From contig NZ_JANQCD010000007.1 of the NCBI RefSeq assembly GCF_026672275.1, positions 1-64,000 of the forward strand: a stretch of 64,000 bases of DNA, written 5' to 3'. Made by a program: the position numbers and the translations under genes. The DNA is from Marinifilum sp. D737. Its GTDB lineage: Bacteria > Bacteroidota > Bacteroidia > Bacteroidales > Marinifilaceae. This document shows, in pieces, positions 25,424-34,184 of this stretch. How positions within the stretch are numbered: position 1 is the stretch's first letter; every line of letters starts with the position of its first letter. The notes beneath the pieces were generated by a model. That model did not search any database. It was not told the DNA's origin and was given only the letters and a program-made list of their open reading frames with translations.

Positions 25424-25454
25424 AAGTACATACTTTTTCCATACATAGTATACT
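25424..25454. promoter_or_regulatory. Palindromes in the nitroreductase/hxlR divergent region
   Basis: AAGTACATACTT (25424-25435, perfect 5-bp arms) and AGTATACT (25447-25454, perfect). The centres are 21 bp apart. Both resemble TACT/AGTA-type operators known for HxlR/YodB regulators. Proposed as autoregulatory and target operator; not proven. Confidence 0.45.
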
Positions 25455-25507
25455 TTTAGATACTTTTATTGAATATCAAGCTATTATCAACCACAAGAAA
25501 TTTAAAT

Positions 25508-25846
25508 ATGACTAAAAAAAAATCAGATGCTCCAATTTGTGCTTTAGATTATGCGTTTAGAAGAATAGGTGGTAAACACAAAGCTCGTATTCTTTGGTAC
25601 ATCTATCAGCAAAATAATGTATTGAGGTATGGAGAACTAAAAAAAATGGTTCAGAATATTACATCAAAGATGTTAACCCAAACTTTGCGCGAGTTGGAGG
25701 AAGATAACCTGCTTAATCGTAAAGTATATCCTGTTGTTCCACCCAAAGTAGAGTATTCGCTTACCGAAACGGGAAAAGAATTGATTCCATTTATAGAGCA
25801 TATTGGTGCTTGGGGGCGCACGCAGATGGAAAAAGAGAAGATATAA
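25508..25846 (+). CDS. HxlR-family transcriptional regulator
   Basis: 112 residues from ATG 25508 (MTKKKSDAPICALDYAFRRI). A winged helix of HxlR type with IGGKHKARILWYIYQQNNVLRYGELKKMVQNITSKMLTQTLRELEEDNLLNRKVYPVVPPKVEYSLTE in family order. Cys11 (PICALDYA) is at the N-terminal position at which YodB/HypR-type members carry their redox-sensing cysteine, so thiol-reactive quinones or oxidants may be the signal. Divergent to the nitroreductase gene. A hairpin at 25858 follows. Confidence 0.93.
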   Translation: MTKKKSDAPICALDYAFRRIGGKHKARILWYIYQQNNVLRYGELKKMVQNITSKMLTQTLRELEEDNLLNRKVYPVVPPKVEYSLTETGKELIPFIEHIGAWGRTQMEKEKI

Positions 25847-25851
25847 AATTA

Positions 25852-25877
25852 AAAAAAGGACGAATAATCATTCGCCC
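25852..25877 (-). terminator. Terminator of the LutC paralogue
   Basis: GGACGAAT (25858-25865) / ATTCGCCC (25870-25877) with one mismatch; read on the minus strand it is followed by TTTTTTT. It lies just after the minus-strand LUD gene and may also serve the convergent HxlR gene. Confidence 0.75.
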
Positions 25878-25883
25878 CATATT

Positions 25884-26399
25884 TTATAAATCTTCTATTA
25901 CATAAACCAAAGTCTTAATTAATTTGGATGAAAAACTTAAGCCTTTATTGCTGCCAGAACTTGTTAAACTAGCAATGCCTCTGCCAACATCAATGGCTTT
26001 TTTCCCTTTAATTAATTCCAAATCATCCATTGAGAGTAAGATTTTACTTGAAGGAACAATAATGTGTAAGGTTTCTGCCAAGAATATGGTCAACAATTGA
26101 TCTGAATCCTGAGTATCAATAATCAATTTTCCCGAATCAGCAATAGCATATTCTGCTTCAATTATTGCATTTTTAGCATTACTAATCTCAAATGACTTTT
26201 TGTGCAGGTCAATACTATTCAAGCGAATAAATTCAAACTGAACGTTTTCCTTGCTTGCCGCTTCAATAAATAATTCCTGATCTACTTTAAGAGAGTCATT
26301 TCCCAATTGGTTTGAATTCGCTAAAAATGAATCCAAAAGGTCTCTCCTGTTTTCTGTCGAAAATAAATTTTGCTTCTGTGTAAATGTTCTGACTTCCAT
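25884..26399 (-). CDS. LUD-domain protein, LutC paralogue
   Basis: 171 residues. It shares with LutC (9274-9747) the order AIIEAEYAIADSGKLIIDT, IFLAETLHIIVPSSKILLSMDDLELI and the end LIKTLVYVIEDL, but the conserved Gly-rich TGASRTADIE is replaced by SLTSSGSNKGL, so the substrate pocket has diverged. No partner LutA or LutB gene is adjacent. Instead it lies next to a sigma-54 regulator gene, from which it is separated by a palindrome cluster, and it has an almost ideal sigma-54 promoter. A regulatory or accessory role in lactate use is possible; catalytic function is doubtful. Confidence 0.75.
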   Translation of the reverse strand: MEVRTFTQKQNLFSTENRRDLLDSFLANSNQLGNDSLKVDQELFIEAASKENVQFEFIRLNSIDLHKKSFEISNAKNAIIEAEYAIADSGKLIIDTQDSDQLLTIFLAETLHIIVPSSKILLSMDDLELIKGKKAIDVGRGIASLTSSGSNKGLSFSSKLIKTLVYVIEDL

Positions 26400-26435
26400 A
26401 CCTTTTAGATTTTAATTAAAACTACCATCTAAAAG

Positions 26436-26451
26436 GCAAAAGGAATGCCAA
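26436..26451 (-). promoter_or_regulatory. Sigma-54 (-24/-12) promoter of the LutC paralogue
   Basis: Minus strand TTGGCATTCCTTTTGC matches TTGGCAnnnnnnTTGC at all consensus positions with correct spacing. The predicted start near 26425 is 26 bases before the ATG, as at the lut operon. Confidence 0.8.
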
Positions 26452-26549
26452 AGAATGATTCTAAAAGTTAAGAAAACTAAAGTTTTGTTACACCGCTGAT
26501 ATACTGCATATTAACAACCAAGACCCCTTCTGTCTTTTCACATCAAAAG

Positions 26550-26614
26550 TGTTCAATTCTGCACACATAACTCTAAGCTTGTGGCAAATTTGCACATTCG
26601 GGCCAAATTGCACA
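26550..26614. promoter_or_regulatory. Palindrome cluster, candidate enhancer sites
   Basis: TGTTCAATTCTGCACA (26550-26565), GTGGCAAATTTGCACA (26581-26596, core GCAAATTTGC perfect) and CGGGCCAAATTGCACA (26599-26614, half-site good). They share the TTGCACA/TGTTCAA arms with sites at 9935-10000. They lie about 125-190 bp upstream of the sigma-54 start and directly after the regulator gene. Confidence 0.65.
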
Positions 26615-26690
26615 TTTGTTGCTGATTTAAAAGTGTGAATTTTCTCCACGACTGTGGATTTTTTTCACATTTTAAGAAAGTTTAAAAACG

Positions 26691-28136
26691 CTACAATTTA
26701 TTCATTCTGCTACGAAGTGCACTTCGGGTTATTCCTAAATATTCCGCAGTTTTAGATTTGTTGTTATCGAATTTTTTTAGAGCCTTCCTTACAATTTCCA
26801 ATTCCAATTGCTCAATATGAAGTTCATTTTCCGGCAGTATAATTCGTCCTGGAATAAGTGGCTGATCACCTGCTGCAATCTCCTCATCTTCTGCCTGAAG
26901 AAATCTAATGTGTTCGGGTTTTAATTCGATATCATTATACAGGAGAGTCGCTCTTTCGATAGTATTTTTTAGTTCTCGAATATTTCCTGGCCAATCGTAA
27001 TCCTTCAATATCGATTGAGCTTCTTTGCTGATGAACTTAAATTTACGTCCTCTCTTCTTTGCATATTGATCCAAAAATATCTGTGAAAACGACAGAATAG
27101 CTTCTTTTCGTTCCTTTAAAGATGGAATATATAAACGGCCAGTATTCAATCGGTAATACAAATCGCTTCGGAAGGTCTTCTCCGAAACCATTTCCTTTAA
27201 ATTCCGATTGGTTGCACAAATAATACGTACATCCAAATCAATGGCCTGACTACCACCAACACGATACATCTCTTTTTGCTGCAGTACTCTCAACAATTTT
27301 GGTTGCATGTCCAGAGGCATTTCTCCAATTTCGTCGAGGAATAATGTTCCTCCTTGTGCCAATTCCAATTTACCTGGTTTACCTTCCTTTTTTGCACCAG
27401 TAAAAGCTCCGTCGGCATAACCAAATAACTCACTCTCGAATAAGGTTGGCGAAATTGCCGAACAGTTTATCGAGATGAAAGGTTTCAAGGTATCTGACTC
27501 CTGACCGAAATGAACCAATCTTGCCATTACCTCCTTACCAGTACCTGTTTCGCCTTCAATCAATACAGGAACCGATCGATCTTCATGAAATTGCTCTGCC
27601 ATACGAACTACTCCACGCATGGCATCCGAAAACACACCAATTTTACCTACCGAAGTAATTTCTCTAATGGTAGTTTCGTAATAATTAATTCTCTCTGCCT
27701 CATCTTTTTTAACGGAAGTAATCTCTCTTTCGAAATTTTCCTTTAAATCCCGATTTTCAGTCTTCAATCGAATATTCTCGGCAACCCTTTCAATAAGTAT
27801 TGCCAATTCCTCAATATTTACAGGCTTAAGTAAATAATCATAAGCCCCTCCCCGTAAAGCTTCAATGGAAGTTTCCATATCGCCAAAGCCAGTCATAATA
27901 ACAACCTCAATTGCTTTGCCTTCTTGTGTACTTTTTATTCTCTTCAACAATTCCAAACCCGAAATTCCAGGCATTCTCATATCGGATATTACCATTCGAT
28001 AATCTTCCGTTTGCATTAATCTTAACGCTTCCTCTCCATTATGGCATAAACTAATCTGATGTCCCAATTGCTCCTCAATGAATTCGGCAACTGCAGCACC
28101 ACTGGAAATATCATCATCAACAATTAATATCCTCAT
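26691..28136 (-). CDS. Sigma-54-dependent NtrC-type response regulator
   Basis: 481 residues in the canonical three-domain order. Receiver domain 1-120 with the acidic pocket DDD (7-9), phospho-acceptor Asp52 (VISDMRMPG) and MTGFGD. AAA+ domain about 165-400 with Walker A GETGTGKE, the sigma-54-contacting loop [23 protein letters not shown] as Walker B and the arginine-finger region [16 protein letters not shown]-terminal Fis-type HTH ([28 protein letters not shown]). It needs sigma-54 promoters as targets; two are visible in this window, both before LUD genes. The kinase gene lies 25 bases upstream in the same direction. Confidence 0.95.
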   Translation of the reverse strand: MRILIVDDDISSGAAVAEFIEEQLGHQISLCHNGEEALRLMQTEDYRMVISDMRMPGISGLELLKRIKSTQEGKAIEVVIMTGFGDMETSIEALRGGAYDYLLKPVNIEELAILIERVAENIRLKTENRDLKENFEREITSVKKDEAERINYYETTIREITSVGKIGVFSDAMRGVVRMAEQFHEDRSVPVLIEGETGTGKEVMARLVHFGQESDTLKPFISINCSAISPTLFESELFGYADGAFTGAKKEGKPGKLELAQGGTLFLDEIGEMPLDMQPKLLRVLQQKEMYRVGGSQAIDLDVRIICATNRNLKEMVSEKTFRSDLYYRLNTGRLYIPSLKERKEAILSFSQIFLDQYAKKRGRKFKFISKEAQSILKDYDWPGNIRELKNTIERATLLYNDIELKPEHIRFLQAEDEEIAAGDQPLIPGRIILPENELHIEQLELEIVRKALKKFDNNKSKTAEYLGITRSALRSRMNKL

Positions 28137-28161
28137 GATTAATAGGTTTTATATAGAAAAC

Positions 28162-30555
28162 TTACTCTTGTAATTTAAATTTAACGATAAAGCTAGCTCC
28201 TCCATCGGCATTGTTATAGTTGGAAATGTCTCCTTGAAATCGATCGATAAAAGATTTTACGATGGCCATTCCTAAGCCACTTCCTGATTCAGGTCCTTTG
28301 GTTGTAAACAAGGGATCGTAGATTTTTTCTTGAATTTCTTCATCTATTCCTGTTCCATTGTCATGGATTTCAAAAATTCCATATTGCTTGTCCTTACTCA
28401 ACCTGATTAAAATTCGTTTGGATTCCTTTTTCACCTTATCCAGCGAATGAATCGAATTTACAATCAAATTAACAACAATTTGCTCAAACTGTATAAAATT
28501 GGAATGCACTAAAATCTCCTCTGTAGGCAAATCACTTTGTAACTCAATACTGTGGTCATAAACTTGTCTTTCCACTAATGATAAAGCACTATTAACCGCA
28601 CTTAACATGTCCACCGTTTCGCTTCCAATATCTCTTGGTTTCTCCCAAAATTTACGCATATGTTTAATAATGGAATCAATTCGCTCGGTTCCTTCAGATA
28701 TTGTTTTAATTTTTCGGGTAAACATCTCAGGCAGCTCCCCTGGATTTCTTTTTTGCCAGAACAATACACTATCTGCGGTAATTTTTATGGCATTTAATGG
28801 CTGATTAATTTCATGGGTAATCCCTGCTGCCATAACTCCAATTGAGGCCAAACGTGATGATTCTTCCAATAATCGAATGGCATCCAAATTTTTTTGTTCT
28901 GCCTTAATTCTTGCTTCCATCAACGAATTTCGCTCCCATGCATTGGCAATCATATTGACAGTACTTAGAAAGATAGATATTTCATCTCTTGACCACTTAT
29001 ATTGTTGATTTTGAGAAAATCCCATAAGGCCAAGCACTTTTTTCTCAACAACCACTGGTAAAATTACTACCGACTTGATATTTCTTTTTCGATAGTATTC
29101 TCTCTCCTTATCCCCAAGGTTAGAAAGATCATTCGAAACGATACTTCTATGCTTTTGCAAACGTGTAATAACATCCTCTAGTTCTGAAAAATAGAACTGA
29201 TCAACATCCTTTATATTTTTCCCTTTGGTAGAGATTCTACTTTTAATTTTCACCGCAGAATCATCGGAGGATTGAATCGAAAAAAGACTAATTCTAGCCA
29301 CATTCAATTCCTCTGTCATCAATTTTAACACATCGTCCAAAACATGTTTAAAATCCGAAGAAGCATTCAGCAAACGCCCAATTATACCAAGTAATCGTTC
29401 ATGCTTGACAGATATTTTTAACCTTTCTTTTTCTTTGATTAAAGCGCGTTCTGCTCTTATTCTCCTGATAATTGCTCTCGATAGAACTACAATAATAATG
29501 GTAGAAATTGATAAAATTCCCAGAACAATATGAACCCACTCCTTGTGTTCACTATAAAAAGATCGAGGCGAGTTTCGAAGAAATGTTCCCTTTGGCAAAA
29601 CGCCATCATCAATATTAAATCGTTTTATTTCATTGTAGTTTACAACATATTGATCCAGTGGTTCTCTGTAAATGGGAATAGAATCAATAGGAGTTCCACT
29701 TAGAATATTATCTACCATTTTTGCAGCCATCTCGCCATGAAAACTTCCTTTTACAATTTTCCCTCCAATTACACCATCGTTAACATAGAATGACCATACA
29801 ATATAAACCGGAACTTTACTGGCAGGAATCAACAGATCCAAATTATCCTGAAAGCTGATAAACTTGCCTTGTTTATCTTTGTTAAAAGTAAGCAACAAAA
29901 TAGATGTATCACCTTTTACTTTCTTTACATCGGTCACCAATTCATCTATGGTTTTATCTTCGTAATAGATAAACTCCAATTGATCTTTATACTTTTTTTG
30001 TATATCAACCATGGATAACTTGTTGAGTTTTCCCGTTGTAGTTATATTATCATTGATTACAACAAGTTGTTTGGTATTGGGTCTTGTTGTTAGAATCAGG
30101 TCAATTACTCCATCCCAGTCAACCTCTTCGGCAACACCAGTTATATTTTGCATTCCTTCAATCATTTCATCTTTAAAATGATTGATTCCACAAAAAATAA
30201 CAGGAGTATTCTTAAAGTATTTGTCCCCATGATTGCGAACAAAGGAGAGTGCATTATTGTCGGACACAATAATTGCATCATAATTTTCCTTCATCAGCTT
30301 CAAATCATACAATTCAATTAGCTTCTCAAGGTATTCGGGAGATGGATTTCTTTTGGTATCAAGATACTCGTAATCAAGCTCGTATTTATTCCCAACGGAA
30401 TCCATAACTGATTGAATACCCAGATTTACATTATCGGTCCAACGCAAACCTTGATGATAGGAATGAAGAACGAGTATTTTTTTCCTGCCATTTGAATAAG
30501 CAATAATTGAACTAAACAGAAAAAAAATGATTAATAAATTGCGTAAACACCTCAT
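28162..30555 (-). CDS. Sensor histidine kinase with periplasmic binding-protein-like input domain
   Basis: 797 residues from ATG 30555, which starts a signal-anchor MRCLRNLLIIFFLFSSIIAYS; an ATG at 30609 would add 18 residues. Residues about 25-320 form an ABC-substrate-binding-like periplasmic domain (KILVLHSYHQGLRWTDN, AIIVSDNNALSFVRN, TPVIFCGIN). Then one membrane helix near 345-365, a GAF-like domain and a kinase core: H-box GITHEINQPLNAIK (His near 580), N-box NLIVNSIHSLD, G1 DNGTGID, F-box DPLFTTK, G2 GSGLGMAIV. This input domain suggests detection of a small solute outside the inner membrane. Partner of the following regulator; lactate as signal is inferred from predicted targets. Confidence 0.92.
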   Translation of the reverse strand: MRCLRNLLIIFFLFSSIIAYSNGRKKILVLHSYHQGLRWTDNVNLGIQSVMDSVGNKYELDYEYLDTKRNPSPEYLEKLIELYDLKLMKENYDAIIVSDNNALSFVRNHGDKYFKNTPVIFCGINHFKDEMIEGMQNITGVAEEVDWDGVIDLILTTRPNTKQLVVINDNITTTGKLNKLSMVDIQKKYKDQLEFIYYEDKTIDELVTDVKKVKGDTSILLLTFNKDKQGKFISFQDNLDLLIPASKVPVYIVWSFYVNDGVIGGKIVKGSFHGEMAAKMVDNILSGTPIDSIPIYREPLDQYVVNYNEIKRFNIDDGVLPKGTFLRNSPRSFYSEHKEWVHIVLGILSISTIIIVVLSRAIIRRIRAERALIKEKERLKISVKHERLLGIIGRLLNASSDFKHVLDDVLKLMTEELNVARISLFSIQSSDDSAVKIKSRISTKGKNIKDVDQFYFSELEDVITRLQKHRSIVSNDLSNLGDKEREYYRKRNIKSVVILPVVVEKKVLGLMGFSQNQQYKWSRDEISIFLSTVNMIANAWERNSLMEARIKAEQKNLDAIRLLEESSRLASIGVMAAGITHEINQPLNAIKITADSVLFWQKRNPGELPEMFTRKIKTISEGTERIDSIIKHMRKFWEKPRDIGSETVDMLSAVNSALSLVERQVYDHSIELQSDLPTEEILVHSNFIQFEQIVVNLIVNSIHSLDKVKKESKRILIRLSKDKQYGIFEIHDNGTGIDEEIQEKIYDPLFTTKGPESGSGLGMAIVKSFIDRFQGDISNYNNADGGASFIVKFKLQE

Positions 30556-30654
30556 ATCGTATTTGAATTGATAAGAAACACTTGCCCAATATAAGTGAAA
30601 TATGAACATTTTAGGCCGATGCTAAGATGTTACGCAGAAGTTTTAAAGAGGTTA

Positions 30655-31827
30655 TCAAACAGCAATCGTAAAAATAAATTTACTTCCCTTGCCCAATTCA
30701 CTTTCAACTCTCATCTCTCCACCATGCCTCTCCACAAACTCTTTACAAAGAATTAAGCCAAGTCCGGTTCCTGATTCATTTTCTGTGCCATTCTTGCTTA
30801 CCTTCTCATCAATCTTAAACAATTTGCTAATATTTTCTGGTGTAATTCCTATTCCGTTATCAGCTACTGTAATTTCAATAAATTGATCTAGCACCTGCGA
30901 ACTGACTTTAATTACACCTCCTCGAGGTGTGAATTTTATTGCATTGCTCACCAGGTTTCGCAATACAGTATCAATCATGTTCTCATCAACAAAAGCCTTA
31001 AGGTTTTCATCAATCTCTGCGGACAAACAAATTTCTTTGTGCTCTGCACTTCCGGTTAGTAAATTAACTACTTCGTTTACCAAATTCCATAAATCAACCT
31101 CTTTAGGTTTAAATTTGATATTACCGGTTTGCATTCGGGCCCATTCCAAAAGGTTTTCCAACAATTTGTATCCCCTTCTGGCTGATTGATTAATGATTTC
31201 ATGAAAATTATGAAGTTGCTCTTTACTTAGCTCGCTGGAGCTGTTTACCAAAAAATCAGAAGCTCCAATTAATGATGCAAAAGGATTTTTTAAATCATGT
31301 GCAATAATGGAAAAAAATTTATCCTTGGTTGCATTTAATCTTTCCAGTTCTTTTCTTTGCCTTTCGATCATCACCTTCTGGCGAGTCAACTCTTCCTCCA
31401 ACTGATCCTTCACCATCATACGCTTTCTAATATTCTGCAATGGAATCAGAACCGTATCAATAATTTTAATATTGAATTTAAGCTCAACCTCTTTCAAATT
31501 CGCTTGTGTACATTGCAACAAAACACTATCTACTTTGGCTTTAGCCGAGGCCGACCGAGTATCCGTATCAATTAAGGCATACTCTCCAAAACTTCTTTTC
31601 TTGTCCAATTCAATAAAAATATGATCCTCATCGTGAATTTGAACACAACCTTCTGCAATTACATACACTGCTCCTCCAGGATCACCTATGGTAAAAATGC
31701 AATCACCAGCAGGTACATTCTTAATTTCTACAATTTCAGACAGGTAAGCAAAAACTTTTTCATCCTGTTCTGCCAGGAAATCTAATTTCCTTAACAATGA
31801 AATTTTGGTGTCAGAAGGTAAAATCAT
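30655..31827 (-). CDS. Cytoplasmic histidine kinase with cyclic-nucleotide-binding domain
   Basis: 390 residues without membrane segments. N-terminal cNMP-binding fold (about 15-130; GDCIFTIGDPGGAVYVIAEGCVQIHDED, RSFGEYALIDTDTRSASAKA), a coiled-coil linker (KDQLEEELTRQKVMIERQRKE) and a kinase core with H-box FFSIIAHDLKNPF, N-box NLVSNAIKFTPRGG, G1 ADNGIGI and G2 GTGLGLILCKEFVERHGG. There is no receiver domain and no adjacent own regulator, so it may feed the NtrC-type regulator downstream or act elsewhere. The gap to the next kinase gene is 99 bases. Cyclic nucleotide control would fit the cyclase at 47.2 kb. Confidence 0.9.
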   Translation of the reverse strand: MILPSDTKISLLRKLDFLAEQDEKVFAYLSEIVEIKNVPAGDCIFTIGDPGGAVYVIAEGCVQIHDEDHIFIELDKKRSFGEYALIDTDTRSASAKAKVDSVLLQCTQANLKEVELKFNIKIIDTVLIPLQNIRKRMMVKDQLEEELTRQKVMIERQRKELERLNATKDKFFSIIAHDLKNPFASLIGASDFLVNSSSELSKEQLHNFHEIINQSARRGYKLLENLLEWARMQTGNIKFKPKEVDLWNLVNEVVNLLTGSAEHKEICLSAEIDENLKAFVDENMIDTVLRNLVSNAIKFTPRGGVIKVSSQVLDQFIEITVADNGIGITPENISKLFKIDEKVSKNGTENESGTGLGLILCKEFVERHGGEMRVESELGKGSKFIFTIAV

Positions 31828-31901
31828 TTTAGGTCGTGGTTTGGTCGACTACAAATTTATCTCTTTATCATTCAAATAAATAAAATCTAAAAAATAAAGA
31901 C

Positions 31902-31931
31902 AAAAAAAACTGCTGATAATTTCAGCAGTTT
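31902..31931 (-). terminator. Terminator of the barrel gene
   Basis: AAACTGCTGA (31907-31916) / TCAGCAGTTT (31922-31931), perfect 10-bp stem; minus strand T-tract of eight. Confidence 0.85.
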
Positions 31932-31952
31932 CAATTCTTTTATATGATCTGT

Positions 31953-32534
31953 TTAGAACAATTTAAATCCAACAGTAACATTTACCATATTTTGCTTTAA
32001 TTGCTCTGCAACATCAGAAAATCCAACTTCGTAATCTACATCTAAAGTCAATTTCCAAACATCAATACCAGCTCCGAATTTACCATTCCATACAGCTCCT
32101 TTGAAATCACTATCAATAGCACCTTCCACAGTACTCTTAACATTATCATCAATCGTAAAAGAAGCTACAGGCCCCGCAAAAGCTCTTAGTTTAAAAGCTG
32201 GTAACTTAATAATTTTATATCCTAACAAAATAGGCACATCAAGACTTTTAGTCTTAAAATCAAAAGATTCATTAACAACATCAACCTTAGAATTTCTAGT
32301 CACATAATTTAATTCTGGTTGTAAATACCACTTGTTTAAGTTAACTCTTAAAAAAGCACCTATCATCATTCCATTATCAGCTTTTTCTTTAATTCCCGAT
32401 AATCCTCCTAAATCGGCATTAGCTTTGGTATTTACCAAACCAGCATGTAAACCAAAATTTACAGGAGACGACAATTGTGCAAATAATGCAGAACTGAACA
32501 AACAGATCACTGCTAATAAGATTAATTTCTTCAT
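31953..32534 (-). CDS. Outer-membrane beta-barrel protein (PorT-like, 8-strand)
   Basis: 193 residues with signal peptide MKKLILLAVICLFSSALFA-Q. The mature part has alternating strands typical of OMP beta-barrel domain 2: VNFGLHAGLVNTKAN, GMMIGAFLRVNLNKWYLQPELNYVTRN, LDVPILLGYKI, FAGPVASFTIDDN and the terminal MVNVTVGFKLF ending in Phe. Size fits an eight-stranded barrel. It stands alone between two terminators. Such proteins are abundant in the phylum and their ligands are mostly unknown. Confidence 0.88.
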   Translation of the reverse strand: MKKLILLAVICLFSSALFAQLSSPVNFGLHAGLVNTKANADLGGLSGIKEKADNGMMIGAFLRVNLNKWYLQPELNYVTRNSKVDVVNESFDFKTKSLDVPILLGYKIIKLPAFKLRAFAGPVASFTIDDNVKSTVEGAIDSDFKGAVWNGKFGAGIDVWKLTLDVDYEVGFSDVAEQLKQNMVNVTVGFKLF

Positions 32535-32653
32535 AGTTAAATAATTTTCAATTTTTAGAAATACTAATTTAATAGTTTTTTTAACATTAATCGTTAATTT
32601 AAAATGATAAATGTTATAAAATATAATATATACTACTAAATAAACCGAATGGA

Positions 32654-32683
32654 TACAAAAAAACCCGACTCAAAGCCGGGTTT
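32654..32683 (-). terminator. Terminator of the C1 peptidase gene
   Basis: AAACCCG (32661-32667) / CGGGTTT (32677-32683), 9-base loop, with TTTTTTT following on the minus strand. A T-rich run on the plus strand would allow bidirectional action. Confidence 0.85.
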
Positions 32684-32701
32684 ATTTTTTTTATGATGGA
32701 A

Positions 32702-33910
32702 TTACAATCCCAATTTCTTTTTCATTTCTTTCGACAAAGCATCTTTGTGAATCATGAAAGACATGGTTTTGTATGCTACGAATGGGAATGAAGCATAAAA
32801 GTATCCGTTGTACTTGTTGCTATCATCAGCCCATGAGTTCTTCACGATAAAGTATTTGTTATCTTTCTGATCTTTAGCAATACCTACGATGTGCATACCG
32901 TGGTCATCAGTAGTTGTGTAGTTATCGTATGCAATCTGACGCAATTCCTGAGTGATTTCTTTCTCTTTAACAGGACCTGCATCACCGCTTAATTTAGCAG
33001 CTTTTTCAGTTTTTGAAAGAGATTCCCATTTTGAAATTTCAGAATCTGTCATGTTTTTAGTTTCAGTTTCAGGAACAATAGCAATACCTTTTCTGTACAT
33101 GAAACCTTTTTCACTTACATCAGAAGCCCAACCAATGGTATAACCATCCATGATTGCTTTCTCCATGATTTCCATCATTTCATTCAATGGCACGTTGTAA
33201 ACCTCATCCCACAACCAGTTATCCGGAACTTCGATAATGAATTTTTCATAGAATGGGTGGTGAGTGTATGATGAAATTTCGATATAATCATCAGCATTCA
33301 CACCTACAAAATCCTTAGCAAATGACTTTGGAGTATACTCTTCTCCTTCGTACTCAAATTTCTCTGGCTTCTCTCCCAAATAAGAATCCAGAATACCATC
33401 GAAACCTTTGTGCCAAACTGGAGTTAATTTTTTGTTTCTGTTCTTGATTACAGCAGTAACGTAGTCATTCAAAACAGCATCCAACTCACCATGAGTATGT
33501 CCTTCTTCGCCATAATTTAATCCTTCGTAAACTCCTTCAGGAACGATACCGTAGTTTTTCAACACATAAGTGACATCGTGGAAGGCTCCACCGCCACCAA
33601 AGTTGAAATTACCATGCATTCTAACATGTCTTTTCGCTTTATCTGAATAGCAGTTGTATACTACGAACATTTCAGACAAATCTACCTCTGGCTTCCCCAT
33701 TCTAATCATTTCCGACTCGATAAATGACAATCCGGAGAATGACCAACATGTTCCTGATCTGTGCTGATCTTTTACAGATGTTGCAGGTAATCTTTTGATA
33801 TCAGAAAACTGATATGCTTCTTTTTTCTTCTCATCTTTTTTCACTCCAGCAGAAGCCGAAAAAGCCAATCCTGCTGCTAAAAGTCCAACGCTTAAGAATT
33901 TTAGTTTCAT
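32702..33910 (-). CDS. Secreted C1-family (papain/bleomycin-hydrolase-like) peptidase
   Basis: 402 residues with signal peptide MKLKFLSVGLLAAGLAFSASA. The catalytic set is complete: Gln in SVKDQHRSGTCWSFSG with nucleophile Cys55, His in DDHGMHIVGIAKD and Asn in YFIVKNSWADDSNKYNGYFY. The insertions and order follow the aminopeptidase C / bleomycin hydrolase branch (C1B), usually cytoplasmic, but here the enzyme is exported, as in several Bacteroidota. Peptide trimming in the periplasm or outside is likely. Monocistronic, with its own terminator. Confidence 0.93.
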   Translation of the reverse strand: MKLKFLSVGLLAAGLAFSASAGVKKDEKKKEAYQFSDIKRLPATSVKDQHRSGTCWSFSGLSFIESEMIRMGKPEVDLSEMFVVYNCYSDKAKRHVRMHGNFNFGGGGAFHDVTYVLKNYGIVPEGVYEGLNYGEEGHTHGELDAVLNDYVTAVIKNRNKKLTPVWHKGFDGILDSYLGEKPEKFEYEGEEYTPKSFAKDFVGVNADDYIEISSYTHHPFYEKFIIEVPDNWLWDEVYNVPLNEMMEIMEKAIMDGYTIGWASDVSEKGFMYRKGIAIVPETETKNMTDSEISKWESLSKTEKAAKLSGDAGPVKEKEITQELRQIAYDNYTTTDDHGMHIVGIAKDQKDNKYFIVKNSWADDSNKYNGYFYASFPFVAYKTMSFMIHKDALSKEMKKKLGL

Positions 33911-34130
33911 GTGTCAATAATTTTATTGTGTTCATTTGGAATAAGATTCCAACACCGATCAACTCCCTATTATACTATTTATCAATCGGTAACAAACATT
34001 TATGTATTTTGTTATAATGTATTCAAACGCTTGCAAAATTAGCAAAAGCAAATCCTTAAACAAGAACTATTGTCAGTTTAACACATGTTTTAGACAAACC
34101 CTTTATTTTTCTGGTTTTCCCTATAAAAAA
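33911..34130. other. Promoter-side spacer of the peptidase gene
   Basis: AT-rich with no gene. Minus strand has AT-rich boxes but no clear TAnnTTTG/TTTG pair, so no promoter is assigned. Confidence 0.5.
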
Positions 34131-34156
34131 AGAGAGCATGCCCAAGCAGTACTCTC
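34125..34156 (-). terminator. Terminator of the cytidylate-kinase-like gene
   Basis: GAGAG (34132-34136) and TGC pair with GCA and CTCTC (34152-34156) across small bulges; minus strand T-run of seven follows. Confidence 0.65.
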
Positions 34157-34184
34157 ATTTTATTTCTTGAATTAATAAGCTGAT

